Positions 8,487 to 16,297 are shown, counted from the stretch's first letter. The stretch is 56,490 bases of DNA from Verrucomicrobiota bacterium (GCA_014860005.1 JACZKP010000072.1:1-56490); one strand, 5' to 3'. Made by a program: numbers and translations. Notes: a model not told the origin generated them from the sequence alone.

Positions 8487-8749
8487 ACTGGCAAACTCGA
8501 CTTCAAACCATTCCGGTCGTGCTGCTGACGGCCGCCTTGCTCTGGCCCAATTCTGTCGCGGCCTGCACCATTTGTTACGGCGACCCCGAATCGCCGCTCT
8601 CGCGCGGTTTGACATGGGGCATTACGGTGCTGCTGGGCACGGTGGGCATGGTGCTGGCCGGGGTGGTGGCCTTTTTTGTGTTCCTGGCTCGCAAAGCGGC
8701 GAGCGTCCGTGCCGATGAATCGGATGTGTTGAAAACCAAACAAGTTTGA
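8483..8749 (+). CDS. Small membrane protein with CxxC motif, oxidase operon
   Basis: An 88-residue protein that overlaps the previous gene by four bases (ATGA). Residues 1-27 form a signal-anchor or cleavable signal ending in AAC. It is followed by CTICYGDPESPLSRGLTWGI, a CxxC pair just outside the membrane, then a second helix (VLLGTVGMVLAGVVAFFVFL) and a charged tail. The CxxC next to an oxidase suggests copper handling or thiol redox work during CuA assembly, but this is inference; I do not recognise the family. Confidence 0.75.
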   Translation: MNWQTRLQTIPVVLLTAALLWPNSVAACTICYGDPESPLSRGLTWGITVLLGTVGMVLAGVVAFFVFLARKAASVRADESDVLKTKQV

Positions 8750-8751
8750 TC

Positions 8752-9507
8752 ATGATGCAGAAGCTTCTCGGTTTGCCGCCGCTCGCCGCCGAAACGGGCC
8801 AGGGCGTGGATAATCTCATCATCTGGATTCACTGGTTGATGATCGCCCTGTTCGTTGGCTGGCTGGCCTATTTCGTGATTGCGCTCTGGTGCTTTCGCCG
8901 GTCACGCCAACCACGCGCCGATCATTTCGGCGTGCGCAACCATGCCTCCAGTTACATCGAACTGGCGGTGGCGGGAGTCGAAGCCGTGCTGCTCATCTTT
9001 GTCGCCGTCCCGCTTTGGGCCCGGGCGGTGGACAAACTCCCGAAGGAAAGCGAGGCCACAGTCATCCAGGTCGTCGCCCAGCAGTTTGCCTGGAACGCCC
9101 GCTATGCCGGCAAGGACGGTGCCTTCGGGAAACAGGACATGCGGCTCGTCAGTTCCGACAATGCCTTCGGGGCCATCCCGGATGATCCCAACGGGCAGGA
9201 CGACGTTCAGGTCCTGAACGAACTCCATGTGCCGGTGAACAAACCGGTCATTTGCTATATCAGTTCCAAGGATGTGATCCATTCCTTCAAAGTCCTCGCC
9301 TTCCGCGTCACCCAGGACGCCATCCCCGGCATGCGCATTCCCATTTGGTTCAAGCCGACGCAGGAAGGCCGCTATCAGATCAAATGCGCGCAACTGTGTG
9401 GCAACGGCCATACCAGCATGTCGGCGGGCTTCGTCGTGGTGGAAAGCCAGGAATCCTTCGACGCCTGGCTGGAGTCCAAGACCGGCGGCGCAACCGTCTT
9501 CGAATAA
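8752..9507 (+). CDS. ctaC: Cytochrome c oxidase subunit II (CuA subunit)
   Basis: Accepts electrons from cytochrome c at a binuclear CuA site and passes them to heme a. The 251-residue protein has two membrane helices (about 22-47 and 70-90) and then a periplasmic cupredoxin domain. The tryptophan entry motif is QQFAWNARY. CuA ligands are His177 (VIHSFKV), Cys212, Cys216, His220 and Met223. The residue normally Glu in CAELC is Gln214 (CAQLCGNGHTSM). There is no fused cytochrome c domain. It is placed last in the operon, after subunits I, III and IV and two small membrane proteins, whereas subunit II usually comes first. No cleavable signal peptide is evident. ATG at 8752 is used. Confidence 0.93.
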   Translation: MMQKLLGLPPLAAETGQGVDNLIIWIHWLMIALFVGWLAYFVIALWCFRRSRQPRADHFGVRNHASSYIELAVAGVEAVLLIFVAVPLWARAVDKLPKESEATVIQVVAQQFAWNARYAGKDGAFGKQDMRLVSSDNAFGAIPDDPNGQDDVQVLNELHVPVNKPVICYISSKDVIHSFKVLAFRVTQDAIPGMRIPIWFKPTQEGRYQIKCAQLCGNGHTSMSAGFVVVESQESFDAWLESKTGGATVFE

Positions 9508-9702
9508 TTTTTGAGCCCGCCAGCGCCGCTGGTTTATTCGTGTGTGATGTTTCGTCGCTGCCACCCGCTGGCCGCGTCGGCTTCGTTGGTTAACCGCGCC
9601 TTGCTTCCACATTCCGTTTCGTGACTTGGTGGGTGATGGCGCGTCCGGGTTGCGGAAATTTCCTTTCGACCCAGCCCCCTCGACTGACTAACGTTTTGCC
9701 GC

Positions 9703-12462
9703 ATGTCCGCCGAAGCGCAACTCACTCCCATGATGGCGCAGTATCGCCGCATCAAAGGCGAACTGCCCAAAGACGCGTTGTTGCTGTTCCGGCTCGGCGA
9801 TTTTTACGAGATGTTCTTCGAGGACGCGCAAGCCGGCTCCCAGCTCTTGAATCTGGCGCTCACCAGCCGGAACGGCGTGCCCATGTGCGGTTTGCCGTTC
9901 CACGCCGCCAACGGCTACATCGCCCGCATCCTCCGCGCCGGACGCAAGGTTGCCATCTGCGACCAGACCGAGGACGCGAAGCCCGGCAAACTTGTCAAAC
10001 GCGAGGTCACGCAAATCATTTCGCCCGGCACCCATTTCGACGAACGAATGCTCGTCGCCGAACGGAACAACTTCCTGGCCGCCGTCTGTCCGAATGGTAG
10101 AATCTTTGGCCTCGCGCTGGTGGATTTGACCACGGGCGATTTTCTCACCACGGAAGTCGAGTCCGAGGCCGCGTTGCTTACGGAACTCGAACGCCTGCGC
10201 CCCGCCGAGATCGTCCATCCGATGGAAGCTACCGCGCTCCGCGACTTGCTCCGCGGCGTAGCTGCGACGCCTCGGCGGAGTGGCGTGGACGCGACGCCCC
10301 CGTCGCGAATCCCCTCTGGCGTCGAGGCGACGCCACCACCCTTCGGCGACGGGGCGTCGCCGCTACGACCGTGGACCGTCAGCGGCTACGACGATTGGAC
10401 TTTTGCGCCCGAAACTGCGCTCTATACCGTGCGCGACCATTTCAAGGTCGCGTCGCTGGACGGTTTCGGTTTGAAGGATCGCGCCGCAGCCATCGGTGCG
10501 GCAGGCGGGGCGCTGCATTATCTCGCGCAGAACCTGCGGCGCGACGTGAAACATCTCACGCGACTCTCGTTCTACGAACGCACGGATTATCTCGCGCTCG
10601 ATTACACCACGCTGCGCCATCTGGAAATCCTCGAACCCCTGCGCCACGACGCTCCGCGCAACTCGTCTTTGTGCGGGGCTTTGAACAAGACCGTCACGCC
10701 GATGGGCGCGCGACTGTTGCGGAACTGGCTTTCGCAACCGTTGGCTGCCGTCGCGCCGATTCGCCAACGCCAAGAGGCGGTGCAGACGTTTCTTGAACAT
10801 TCGTCCAACCTCGATGGCTTTCGCGCGCAACTTACGGGCGTCCGCGACTTGGAACGGACGCTGGGCCGTCTGAGCAGCGGCAGCGGCAATGCGCGCGATC
10901 TCGCCGCGTTGCGACAGGCGTTGGAACAAATCCCCGCGCTGCGGACGACGCTCGCAAGCGTAGGACAGGCGTCGCGCCTGGCTCCATCTTCTGAAATCCT
11001 TTCCGAGGAGAATCAGACAGGCGCGACGCCTGTCCTGCTTCACAACCTCACCGCCCAACTCACCGAATCCCCCGACCTCGTCGAATTGATCGGTCGCGCC
11101 ATCGTGGACGAGCCGCCGCTCGCCCTGAAGGAAGGCGGCATGATCCGCGACGGCTTTGACGTGAACCTTGACGAACTCCGCAATGCCCAGCGTGGCGGCA
11201 AGGATTGGATTGCGAAACTTCAGGCGGACGAAATCGAGCGCACCGGCATCAGTTCGCTTAAAGTGCGATTCAACTCCGTCTTCGGTTATTACATCGAAGT
11301 GACCAGGTCGAACCTCGACAAGGTGCCGCAGCATTACATCCGCAAGCAGACCGTGGCGAACGGCGAGCGTTACATCACGCCCGAGTTGAAGGACATGGAA
11401 GGCAAGATCCTCGGCGCCGAGGAGCGTAGCGTGAAGTTGGAATACGAACTCTTCCAGCGCGTGCGGGAGGAAGTTCTTGGCCAACTTGCGACGATCCAGC
11501 AGACTGCCTCCGCCCTCGCGCAACTCGATGTGCTCGCGTCCTTCGCCGAGATTGCGCGCTTGCATGACTATTGCCGTCCGCACGTCAGCGACGAAGGCGT
11601 GCTGCAAATCACCGATGGCCGCCATCCTGTCTTGGAACAGAGCCTGGTGGAGGAACGCTTCGTGCCGAATGATGCGGCACTTGGAAGTAGGACAGGCGTC
11701 GCGCCTGTCTCTAACTTAGGTTCCCCGCCTCAAGGCGCAGACTTTTCGGATGGAGACAGGCGCGACGCCTGTCCTACGTTCCCGCAAATCGCCCTCATCA
11801 CCGGGCCGAACATGGCGGGTAAATCCACTTACATCCGGCAGGTCGCGTTGCTCACGCTGCTCGCGCACACCGGCAGCTTCATTCCCGCCAAGGAAGCACG
11901 CATTGACCTCGTGGACCGCATTTTCACCCGCATCGGCGCGAGCGATGACCTGGCGCGCGGGCAATCCACCTTCATGGTCGAGATGAGCGAGACCGCGAAC
12001 ATCCTCAACAATGCCACGCCGCGCAGCCTCATCATCCTCGATGAAATTGGGCGTGGCACGAGCACGTTCGACGGCCTCAGTCTCGCGTGGAGCATCGTCG
12101 AACACCTGCACAATCAGGTCGGCGCGAAAACGCTGTTCGCCACGCACTATCACGAATTGACCGAACTCGCCCAACGCCTGCCGCGCATCAAGAACTACAA
12201 CGTCGCCGTGCGCGAGTGGCACGAATCCATCGTGTTCCTGCGCAAGATCGTCGAAGGCGGCACGGACAAGAGTTACGGCATCCAGGTTGCGCGTCTAGCC
12301 GGCGTTCCGAAGGAAGTGTTGGAGCGTGCGAAGCAGATTTTGGTAAACCTCGAAGAATCCGAACTCACCCCCGAAGGCAACGTTCGCCAGCCCCGCCGTC
12401 AACAAGAGCGTGATAAACTCAAACAACTCGCCCCGCCCCCGCAGATGGATTTGTTTGGGTGA
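9703..12462 (+). CDS. mutS: DNA mismatch repair protein MutS, with in-frame insertions
   Basis: Recognises mismatches and recruits MutL in an ATP-dependent way. The 919-residue protein begins with the mismatch-binding domain (Phe34-Tyr-Glu36 in DFYEMFF), then connector, lever and clamp domains. The C-terminal ATPase has Walker A GPNMAGKST at about 701 and Walker B DEIGRGTSTFDG at about 780, then FATHYHELTEL. MutS is usually about 850-880 residues; the surplus matches three palindromic insertions at residues about 186-222, 420-445 and 662-692, all read through in frame. The C-terminus ends in QMDLFG. A diverged copy of the last 60 bp lies downstream at 13355-13414. The gene is intact and probably functional. 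Confidence 0.96.
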   Translation: MSAEAQLTPMMAQYRRIKGELPKDALLLFRLGDFYEMFFEDAQAGSQLLNLALTSRNGVPMCGLPFHAANGYIARILRAGRKVAICDQTEDAKPGKLVKREVTQIISPGTHFDERMLVAERNNFLAAVCPNGRIFGLALVDLTTGDFLTTEVESEAALLTELERLRPAEIVHPMEATALRDLLRGVAATPRRSGVDATPPSRIPSGVEATPPPFGDGASPLRPWTVSGYDDWTFAPETALYTVRDHFKVASLDGFGLKDRAAAIGAAGGALHYLAQNLRRDVKHLTRLSFYERTDYLALDYTTLRHLEILEPLRHDAPRNSSLCGALNKTVTPMGARLLRNWLSQPLAAVAPIRQRQEAVQTFLEHSSNLDGFRAQLTGVRDLERTLGRLSSGSGNARDLAALRQALEQIPALRTTLASVGQASRLAPSSEILSEENQTGATPVLLHNLTAQLTESPDLVELIGRAIVDEPPLALKEGGMIRDGFDVNLDELRNAQRGGKDWIAKLQADEIERTGISSLKVRFNSVFGYYIEVTRSNLDKVPQHYIRKQTVANGERYITPELKDMEGKILGAEERSVKLEYELFQRVREEVLGQLATIQQTASALAQLDVLASFAEIARLHDYCRPHVSDEGVLQITDGRHPVLEQSLVEERFVPNDAALGSRTGVAPVSNLGSPPQGADFSDGDRRDACPTFPQIALITGPNMAGKSTYIRQVALLTLLAHTGSFIPAKEARIDLVDRIFTRIGASDDLARGQSTFMVEMSETANILNNATPRSLIILDEIGRGTSTFDGLSLAWSIVEHLHNQVGAKTLFATHYHELTELAQRLPRIKNYNVAVREWHESIVFLRKIVEGGTDKSYGIQVARLAGVPKEVLERAKQILVNLEESELTPEGNVRQPRRQQERDKLKQLAPPPQMDLFG
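10258..10366. repeat. Palindromic element inside mutS, copy 1
   Basis: GTAGCTGCGACGCC (10258-10271) is the inverted complement of GGCGTCGCCGCTAC (10353-10366) with one mismatch. Between them are further GGCGTCG/CGACGCC words. The translation (VAATPRRSGVDATPPS, then GVEATPPPFGDGASP) is low-complexity and unlike MutS. Confidence 0.8.
10960..11037. repeat. Palindromic element inside mutS, copy 2
   Basis: GTAGGACAGGCGTCGCGCCT at 10960 pairs with the inverted complement ending at 11037 (GACAGGCGCGACGCCTGTCC); there are two mismatches over 23 bp. It encodes VGQASRLAPSSE and NQTGATPVL. Confidence 0.85.
11687..11777. repeat. Palindromic element inside mutS, copy 3
   Basis: The 23-bp ends 11687-11709 and 11755-11777 are perfect inverted repeats of each other and belong to the same family as copy 2 (GTAGGACAGGCGTCGCGCCT core). 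It lies only about eight codons before the Walker A motif, in a surface loop. Confidence 0.88.
12401..12460 (+). repeat. Direct repeat, mutS 3' end (copy A)
   Basis: Last 60 bp of the mutS coding region, encoding RDKLKQLAPPPQMDLFG. It matches 13355-13414 at 52 of 60 positions. The two copies flank the cassette at 12540-13345. Confidence 0.85.
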
Positions 12463-12539
12463 GCGAGCGAGTGAGCAGTCGCTGCTTTGTTGGTTTGATT
12501 GATTGGTCAAGTTTGGATATGCTGCCCACGCTTTACTGA

Positions 12540-13088
12540 ATGTCCATGAAGCTACAACTCGACGGCGAAGCGTGGTCAGCAGTGCTGGCCGACCTTGCCA
12601 AAGCTCTCGGCAAGGAAGGTTCACCACTTCGGCTCTGCCTCATCGGTTCGGCTGCTTGCTTGTTTGGGGGAATGGATGGGCGCACTTCCGCCGACCTCGA
12701 CATTTGGAAACCCGCGAGTGATTACGACCGGCTTGAACTCAAGACCGCTGCGGAAACAATCGGTCTGCTGTTCGATCCTAAACAAACGCTTGAACCCGAC
12801 CGACCGTATCTGCAACTCATTGAGCCGGGGTTGACGCAACTCGGGACCTTTGAACCCGTGTTGATCGAACGCATGGGGCGGTTGCATCTCTTTCGCCCGC
12901 CGGTGGAAAATCTCATCGCCGCCAAGCTCATCCGCGCTGAACCGAAAGATTTGAGCGACATTCGTTTCTTGTTGAGCCGCCATCGCCCGGACTTGCAACG
13001 CGTGCGGAGCATCATCACCGAATTCAATGCCCAGGCTTGCGCACGCGCCACCGAAAACCTCGTCTATCTTGACGTCCTGGAAACCTGA
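12540..13088 (+). CDS. Nucleotidyltransferase-fold protein (DUF6036-like)
   Basis: A 182-residue protein with a minimal nucleotidyltransferase signature: LIGSAACLFGGMDGRTSADLD gives the Gly-Ser of the fold (about 36-37) and two metal-binding Asp (about 52 and 54). The middle and C-terminal helices (VENLIAAKLIRAEPKDLSDI) match the DUF6036/AbiEii-like group that includes type IV toxins and uncharacterised proteins. The next gene starts 2 bp downstream, forming a tight pair. The pair lies between two copies of the mutS 3' end, which suggests arrival by transfer. It could be a toxin-like enzyme or a housekeeping nucleotidyltransferase; substrate unknown. Confidence 0.75.
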   Translation: MSMKLQLDGEAWSAVLADLAKALGKEGSPLRLCLIGSAACLFGGMDGRTSADLDIWKPASDYDRLELKTAAETIGLLFDPKQTLEPDRPYLQLIEPGLTQLGTFEPVLIERMGRLHLFRPPVENLIAAKLIRAEPKDLSDIRFLLSRHRPDLQRVRSIITEFNAQACARATENLVYLDVLET

Positions 13089-13090
13089 AC

Positions 13091-13345
13091 ATGAATGCCC
13101 GCGAAGAAGAATTAACCGCCCGCGCCCTGCTGGCCGACCCGGATCTGGTGGATGTGTATTTCCAGCAAAAACGCTGGGCCGAACTCGCCGCGCTCGTGCG
13201 TTTTGCCCGACGCGACGTTCCGGTGCAACTCGCGCAAACTGACCCTGCTCTATACCGCCAGTTACGCGAGCAGGTCACGCGCTTCTTCCTGCGCGGTGGT
13301 GATGTCTTTTCCTTGAAACGATTGGAGATGCTGGCCGGTGGATGA
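13091..13345 (+). CDS. Small helical partner of the nucleotidyltransferase
   Basis: An 84-residue, mostly helical soluble protein (MNAREEELTARALLADPDLV) with no motif I recognise. It starts 2 bp after the nucleotidyltransferase stop, so the two are likely cotranslated. By position it could be the partner or antitoxin of the pair, but no DNA-binding fold is obvious. The gene ends 9 bp before the second copy of the mutS 3' end. Confidence 0.65.
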   Translation: MNAREEELTARALLADPDLVDVYFQQKRWAELAALVRFARRDVPVQLAQTDPALYRQLREQVTRFFLRGGDVFSLKRLEMLAGG

Positions 13346-13354
13346 ATCTGTGAC

Positions 13355-13414
13355 AACATGCGCGCGACAAAATCAAGCAACTCGTCCCGCCCCAGCAGAT
13401 GGATTTGTTTGGGT
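13355..13414 (+). repeat. Direct repeat, duplicated mutS 3' end (copy B)
   Basis: Encodes RDKIKQLVPPQQMDLFG in the frame of mutS and continues SLLTR before a stop at about 13432. It has no mutS body in front of it. It differs from copy A mainly at third codon positions and conservative replacements, as a homologue from a related genome would. Confidence 0.85.
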
Positions 13415-14124
13415 CACTGCTCACTCGTTAATGAAGTGAAAGACCGCTGCCAGCGAGGCAGCCAGTAATGGCTCTTGTCGAGCGAGAGAACCACGGCGGT
13501 TGCTCGCCCCACAATCTCCGTGCGTTTCACCGTGCCCCAAAAGCGGGAGTCGAAGCTGTCGTCGCGATTGTCGCCCAGCATGAAGTATTCGCCTCGCGGC
13601 ACAACGATGGGCGCGAAGGTTCGCGGCGCGGGGGCGGCGGGATAGCCAGCAACGGCATGCGTCTGGCCGGGCAGTTGTTCGCTGGCAAAGACGCGGCCTT
13701 CGCGTTCGGTGGCGGGAATGTCACGCAATCGTTCTTCAGTAACGGGTTGGTATTCGACGTTCGTGCCATTGATGACAAGCTGATTACCACGGAGTTCGAT
13801 GGTGTCGCCGGGCAGGCCGATGACGCGTTTGACGAGGCGCGTGCCGTCGTGCGGCGAGAAAAACACCACGATGTCGCCGCGTTGCGGGTCGCCCCACCCG
13901 GCAACGTGCCACGTGGTAAACGGCACTTTGAGATCGTAGGCAACCTTGTTTACGAAAATGCGGTCGCCTTCGAGAATCGTCGGGCGCATCGAGCCGGTGG
14001 GCACATCGTTCCAATCCGCCAGCGAAGAACGCACGGCAAAGAGGATGAACACCAGGATGAGCAACGGGCGGATCTCTTTCTTCCACCAATGGAGGGCGCG
14101 GACGCGGAGGGATTTTGCGTTCAT
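13414..14124 (-). CDS. lepB: Signal peptidase I
   Basis: Membrane-anchored serine protease that removes signal peptides of exported proteins. The 236-residue protein has one N-terminal membrane segment (about 19-33, PLLILVFILFAVRSS) and then the S26 fold. The nucleophile is Ser45 in TGSMRPTI and the general-base Lys99 in RLVKRVIGLPGD. The C-terminal box reads YFMLGDNRDDSFDSRFWG. The length is usual for a short LepB. ATG at 14124 (MNAKSLRVRALHWW) is used; the open frame continues upstream without homology. The gene is convergent with mutS, and its last codons overlap the duplicated mutS tail. Confidence 0.94.
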   Translation of the reverse strand: MNAKSLRVRALHWWKKEIRPLLILVFILFAVRSSLADWNDVPTGSMRPTILEGDRIFVNKVAYDLKVPFTTWHVAGWGDPQRGDIVVFFSPHDGTRLVKRVIGLPGDTIELRGNQLVINGTNVEYQPVTEERLRDIPATEREGRVFASEQLPGQTHAVAGYPAAPAPRTFAPIVVPRGEYFMLGDNRDDSFDSRFWGTVKRTEIVGRATAVVLSLDKSHYWLPRWQRSFTSLTSEQ

Positions 14125-14296
14125 GTTGGATTCGACCGGGCGTCGCCGGAAACGTTCAACCCGGCAGAACCCCACTTGCCCCGCAACCGCCGCCAGCGGG
14201 CTTCTTCGGGTAATTGGCCTCGGCCCAGCTACCGGCTTGGAATTGAACGTATCCTGCCCATTGCTCTTGATTCTGGCGGGTGTTAGTCTTTGGCCC

Positions 14297-15220
14297 ATGG
14301 GCAAGAACCGCAAGAAGCAGCCGCCGCAACCATCAGTCCATCTGCCGCCCACCCGTGCCGCACGGGACGCGAAAGCTTCTCTGGTAAAGTCTGCCGCCCA
14401 GAGACAGCGCATCGCGCGGCGCATCCTCTGGCAGTGTGTGGCAATTGCCGCCTTGAGCGGTGTCCTGGGACTGGCCTTCAATACCGCTAATCCCATTGGG
14501 GTGCGTTTCGGCAAACCGTCACCGGCACTGGCCGCAAGTGCAACTCCCACCAATTTCAATCTGGCCCTGACCAGCAGCGTGGTCGTCGTGAAGCCCCCCA
14601 CACCAGCAACCATCAATCCCGCGCCTGAACCGCCGGCCAGTGATACCAGCGGCGCCAAACCGGCTACGGTGGCTTCTGCGCCACCCATGCTGCCACCGAT
14701 TCCCCGTCCCGTTCTTCCACCACCGCCGCCGGCGACACCGCACGTGCATACTCCGCCTTCCCCCGCCACCGCGCCACCGCAATCGCCTTACATGTCAGTA
14801 ATGCCCATGCCCAACCATACGCCGGGAGCCGTGGCCTCAACCACCGTGCCGCCAGCGGCGACGGCAAATCTCAATCCCGGCCCGATTCACTGGCGCGAAG
14901 CCAAACCGCTGGTGACCGCCGGCCAAGCGGTCCTGGTGGACGTGCGCGCCCGGCCAGCGTATGACGCAGGTCATATTCCGGGGGCGTTTTCCCTGCCGGA
15001 AAGCAGTTCGCCGGAGGAATTCGCCGCCTTTGTGCAACAGCATCCCGCGAATATGACCTTGATTGTTTATTGCAGCAGCACCAGTTGCTCGCAATCGCAG
15101 CGCATAGCCGCGCGCCTCGTGCAAACGTACGGTTATCCCTCGGTGAAGTTCATGACCGGTGGCTATCTGGAGTATCAGCAGGAAGAACTCATCAACCGCC
15201 AATCCGCGATCCGGCAATGA
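14297..15220 (+). CDS. Membrane-anchored rhodanese-domain protein
   Basis: A 307-residue protein with a basic N-terminus, one membrane segment (about 46-62), a Pro/Ala/Thr-rich linker of about 110 residues, and a C-terminal rhodanese domain (about 195-300). The domain shows VLVDVRARPAYDAGHIPGA and the active-site loop with Cys259 (IVYCSSTSC). Rhodaneses transfer sulfane sulfur. The topology puts the domain outside the cytoplasm. It overlaps the next gene by four bases (ATGA), linking it to the MauE/DoxX-like protein, so periplasmic thiol or sulfur chemistry is likely. The start at 14297 (MGKNRKKQPPQ) gives a normal anchor. Confidence 0.85.
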   Translation: MGKNRKKQPPQPSVHLPPTRAARDAKASLVKSAAQRQRIARRILWQCVAIAALSGVLGLAFNTANPIGVRFGKPSPALAASATPTNFNLALTSSVVVVKPPTPATINPAPEPPASDTSGAKPATVASAPPMLPPIPRPVLPPPPPATPHVHTPPSPATAPPQSPYMSVMPMPNHTPGAVASTTVPPAATANLNPGPIHWREAKPLVTAGQAVLVDVRARPAYDAGHIPGAFSLPESSSPEEFAAFVQQHPANMTLIVYCSSTSCSQSQRIAARLVQTYGYPSVKFMTGGYLEYQQEELINRQSAIRQ

Positions 15221-15711
15221 AGCCAGACACTCTCCTCCGCGTGCGCGCCGCCCTGCGCTGGTTGCTCGGCGGACTGATGCTCTGGGCGGCGGTGTCCAAA
15301 CTGGCCGCGCCAACGGAATTCCTCGGCGCCATTTACTCCTACAAACTGCCGCTGCCGCAAGCGTGGCTGCAGTTCGCGGCGGTCTTGCTGCCGTGGCTGG
15401 AACTGCTTTGCGGACTCGCTTTGATCGCCGACAAATGGACGGAATCGGCCCTGACACTTGTGCTGGGCCTGTGCGTGGTTTTTGTGCTGGCCACGGGTCA
15501 GGCCTGGCTGCGCGGGCTGGACATCTCCTGCGGTTGCCTGGACTTCAAGATTCTTGGCGTGGTCAAGCCGGCTGACGGCGCCATCAGCTTTTTCGAGTCC
15601 GCCGCCTTCGCGTTTTTCCGGGCCCTCCTGCTCGTGGCGATGACGGGGTGGCTGCTGCGTCACCAGCTCTCCGAGGTGAACACGCGCGACCAAACTGCGG
15701 CCGTGAGTTGA
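15217..15711 (+). CDS. MauE/DoxX-like redox membrane protein
   Basis: A 164-residue integral membrane protein with four helices. The start LRWLLGGLMLWAAVSKLAAP is the typical first helix of MauE/DoxX proteins, and the loop DISCGCLDFK contains a CxC pair found in MauE-like members. Such proteins support disulfide or quinone-linked redox reactions. It overlaps the rhodanese gene, supporting joint function in periplasmic sulfur or thiol handling. The exact substrate is not evident. Confidence 0.82.
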   Translation: MKPDTLLRVRAALRWLLGGLMLWAAVSKLAAPTEFLGAIYSYKLPLPQAWLQFAAVLLPWLELLCGLALIADKWTESALTLVLGLCVVFVLATGQAWLRGLDISCGCLDFKILGVVKPADGAISFFESAAFAFFRALLLVAMTGWLLRHQLSEVNTRDQTAAVS

Positions 15712-15762
15712 GCAGAACCCTTCGCCCTCGGCCCAGCGCCAGCATCAAGAGCCCGTTGGAGC

Positions 15763-16297
15763 GTTTCCATCCGCGCCCCGCTCACGTGAGCGGGGCGACG
15801 GTGTCGAGCATTCTGTTCGAGGTGTTTCACAAGGTTTCAATCCGCGCCCCGCTCACGTGAGTGGGGCGACTAACGATCCTCGTCCCGGACGATTCCATCA
15901 CGCTGTTTCAATCCGCGCCCCGCTCACGTGAGTGGGGCGACATTTCCAATGGGCGACTGAGGGCGCGAATCCGGTGTTTCAATCCGCGCCCCGCTCACGT
16001 GAGCGGGGCGACTGTAGCGTTGGCCAAGGTAAAGCCCGGTGGCACTGTTTCAATCCGCGCCCCGCTCACGTGAGCGGGGCGACCTTGGCACGTCCGGTGC
16101 AACCCTCACGCGGCTGCTGTTTCAATCCGCGCCCCGCTCACGTGAGCGGGGCGACACGACTACCCCGGCACGCGCACCCTCTGTGCGCGGTTTCAATCCG
16201 CGCCCCGCTCACGTGAGCGGGGCGACCCGTTGGCCGGCAGGGACTTTACGCCTGGGACTGGTTTCAATCCGCGCCCCGCTCACGTGAGCGGGGCGAC
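15763..16297 (-). CRISPR. CRISPR array, 8 repeats and 7 spacers, type I-C-like
   Basis: Eight 37-bp repeats start at 15763, 15834, 15905, 15976, 16047, 16119, 16190 and 16261. On the plus strand each begins GTTTCAATCCGCGCCCCGCT and ends GAGCGGGGCGAC. Spacers are 34 bp except one of 35 bp (16084-16118). In the crRNA sense (minus strand) the repeat ends in GGATTGAAAC, as in type I-C. The three left-most repeats are variants (A to C at the fifth-from-end in 15763; C to T in 15834 and 15905), which marks the left as the old, leader-distal end. Transcription from the right, next to cas2, is consistent. Confidence 0.98.

Noticed and set aside
12466..12480. Inverted repeat CGAGTGAGCAGT between the mutS 3' flank and 13415-13426
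   Set aside because: As a mobile-element terminus it is unconvincing: the right copy is the coding end of lepB and there are no target duplications. It may be chance or a trace of the recombination event.
13946..14296. Upstream extension of the rhodanese gene
   Set aside because: It overlaps lepB on the other strand and lacks homology; the ATG at 14297 gives a normal anchor sequence.
15861..16287. Frames across the CRISPR array (FNPRPAHVSGAT repeats)
   Set aside because: They are translations of CRISPR repeats and spacers, not genes.
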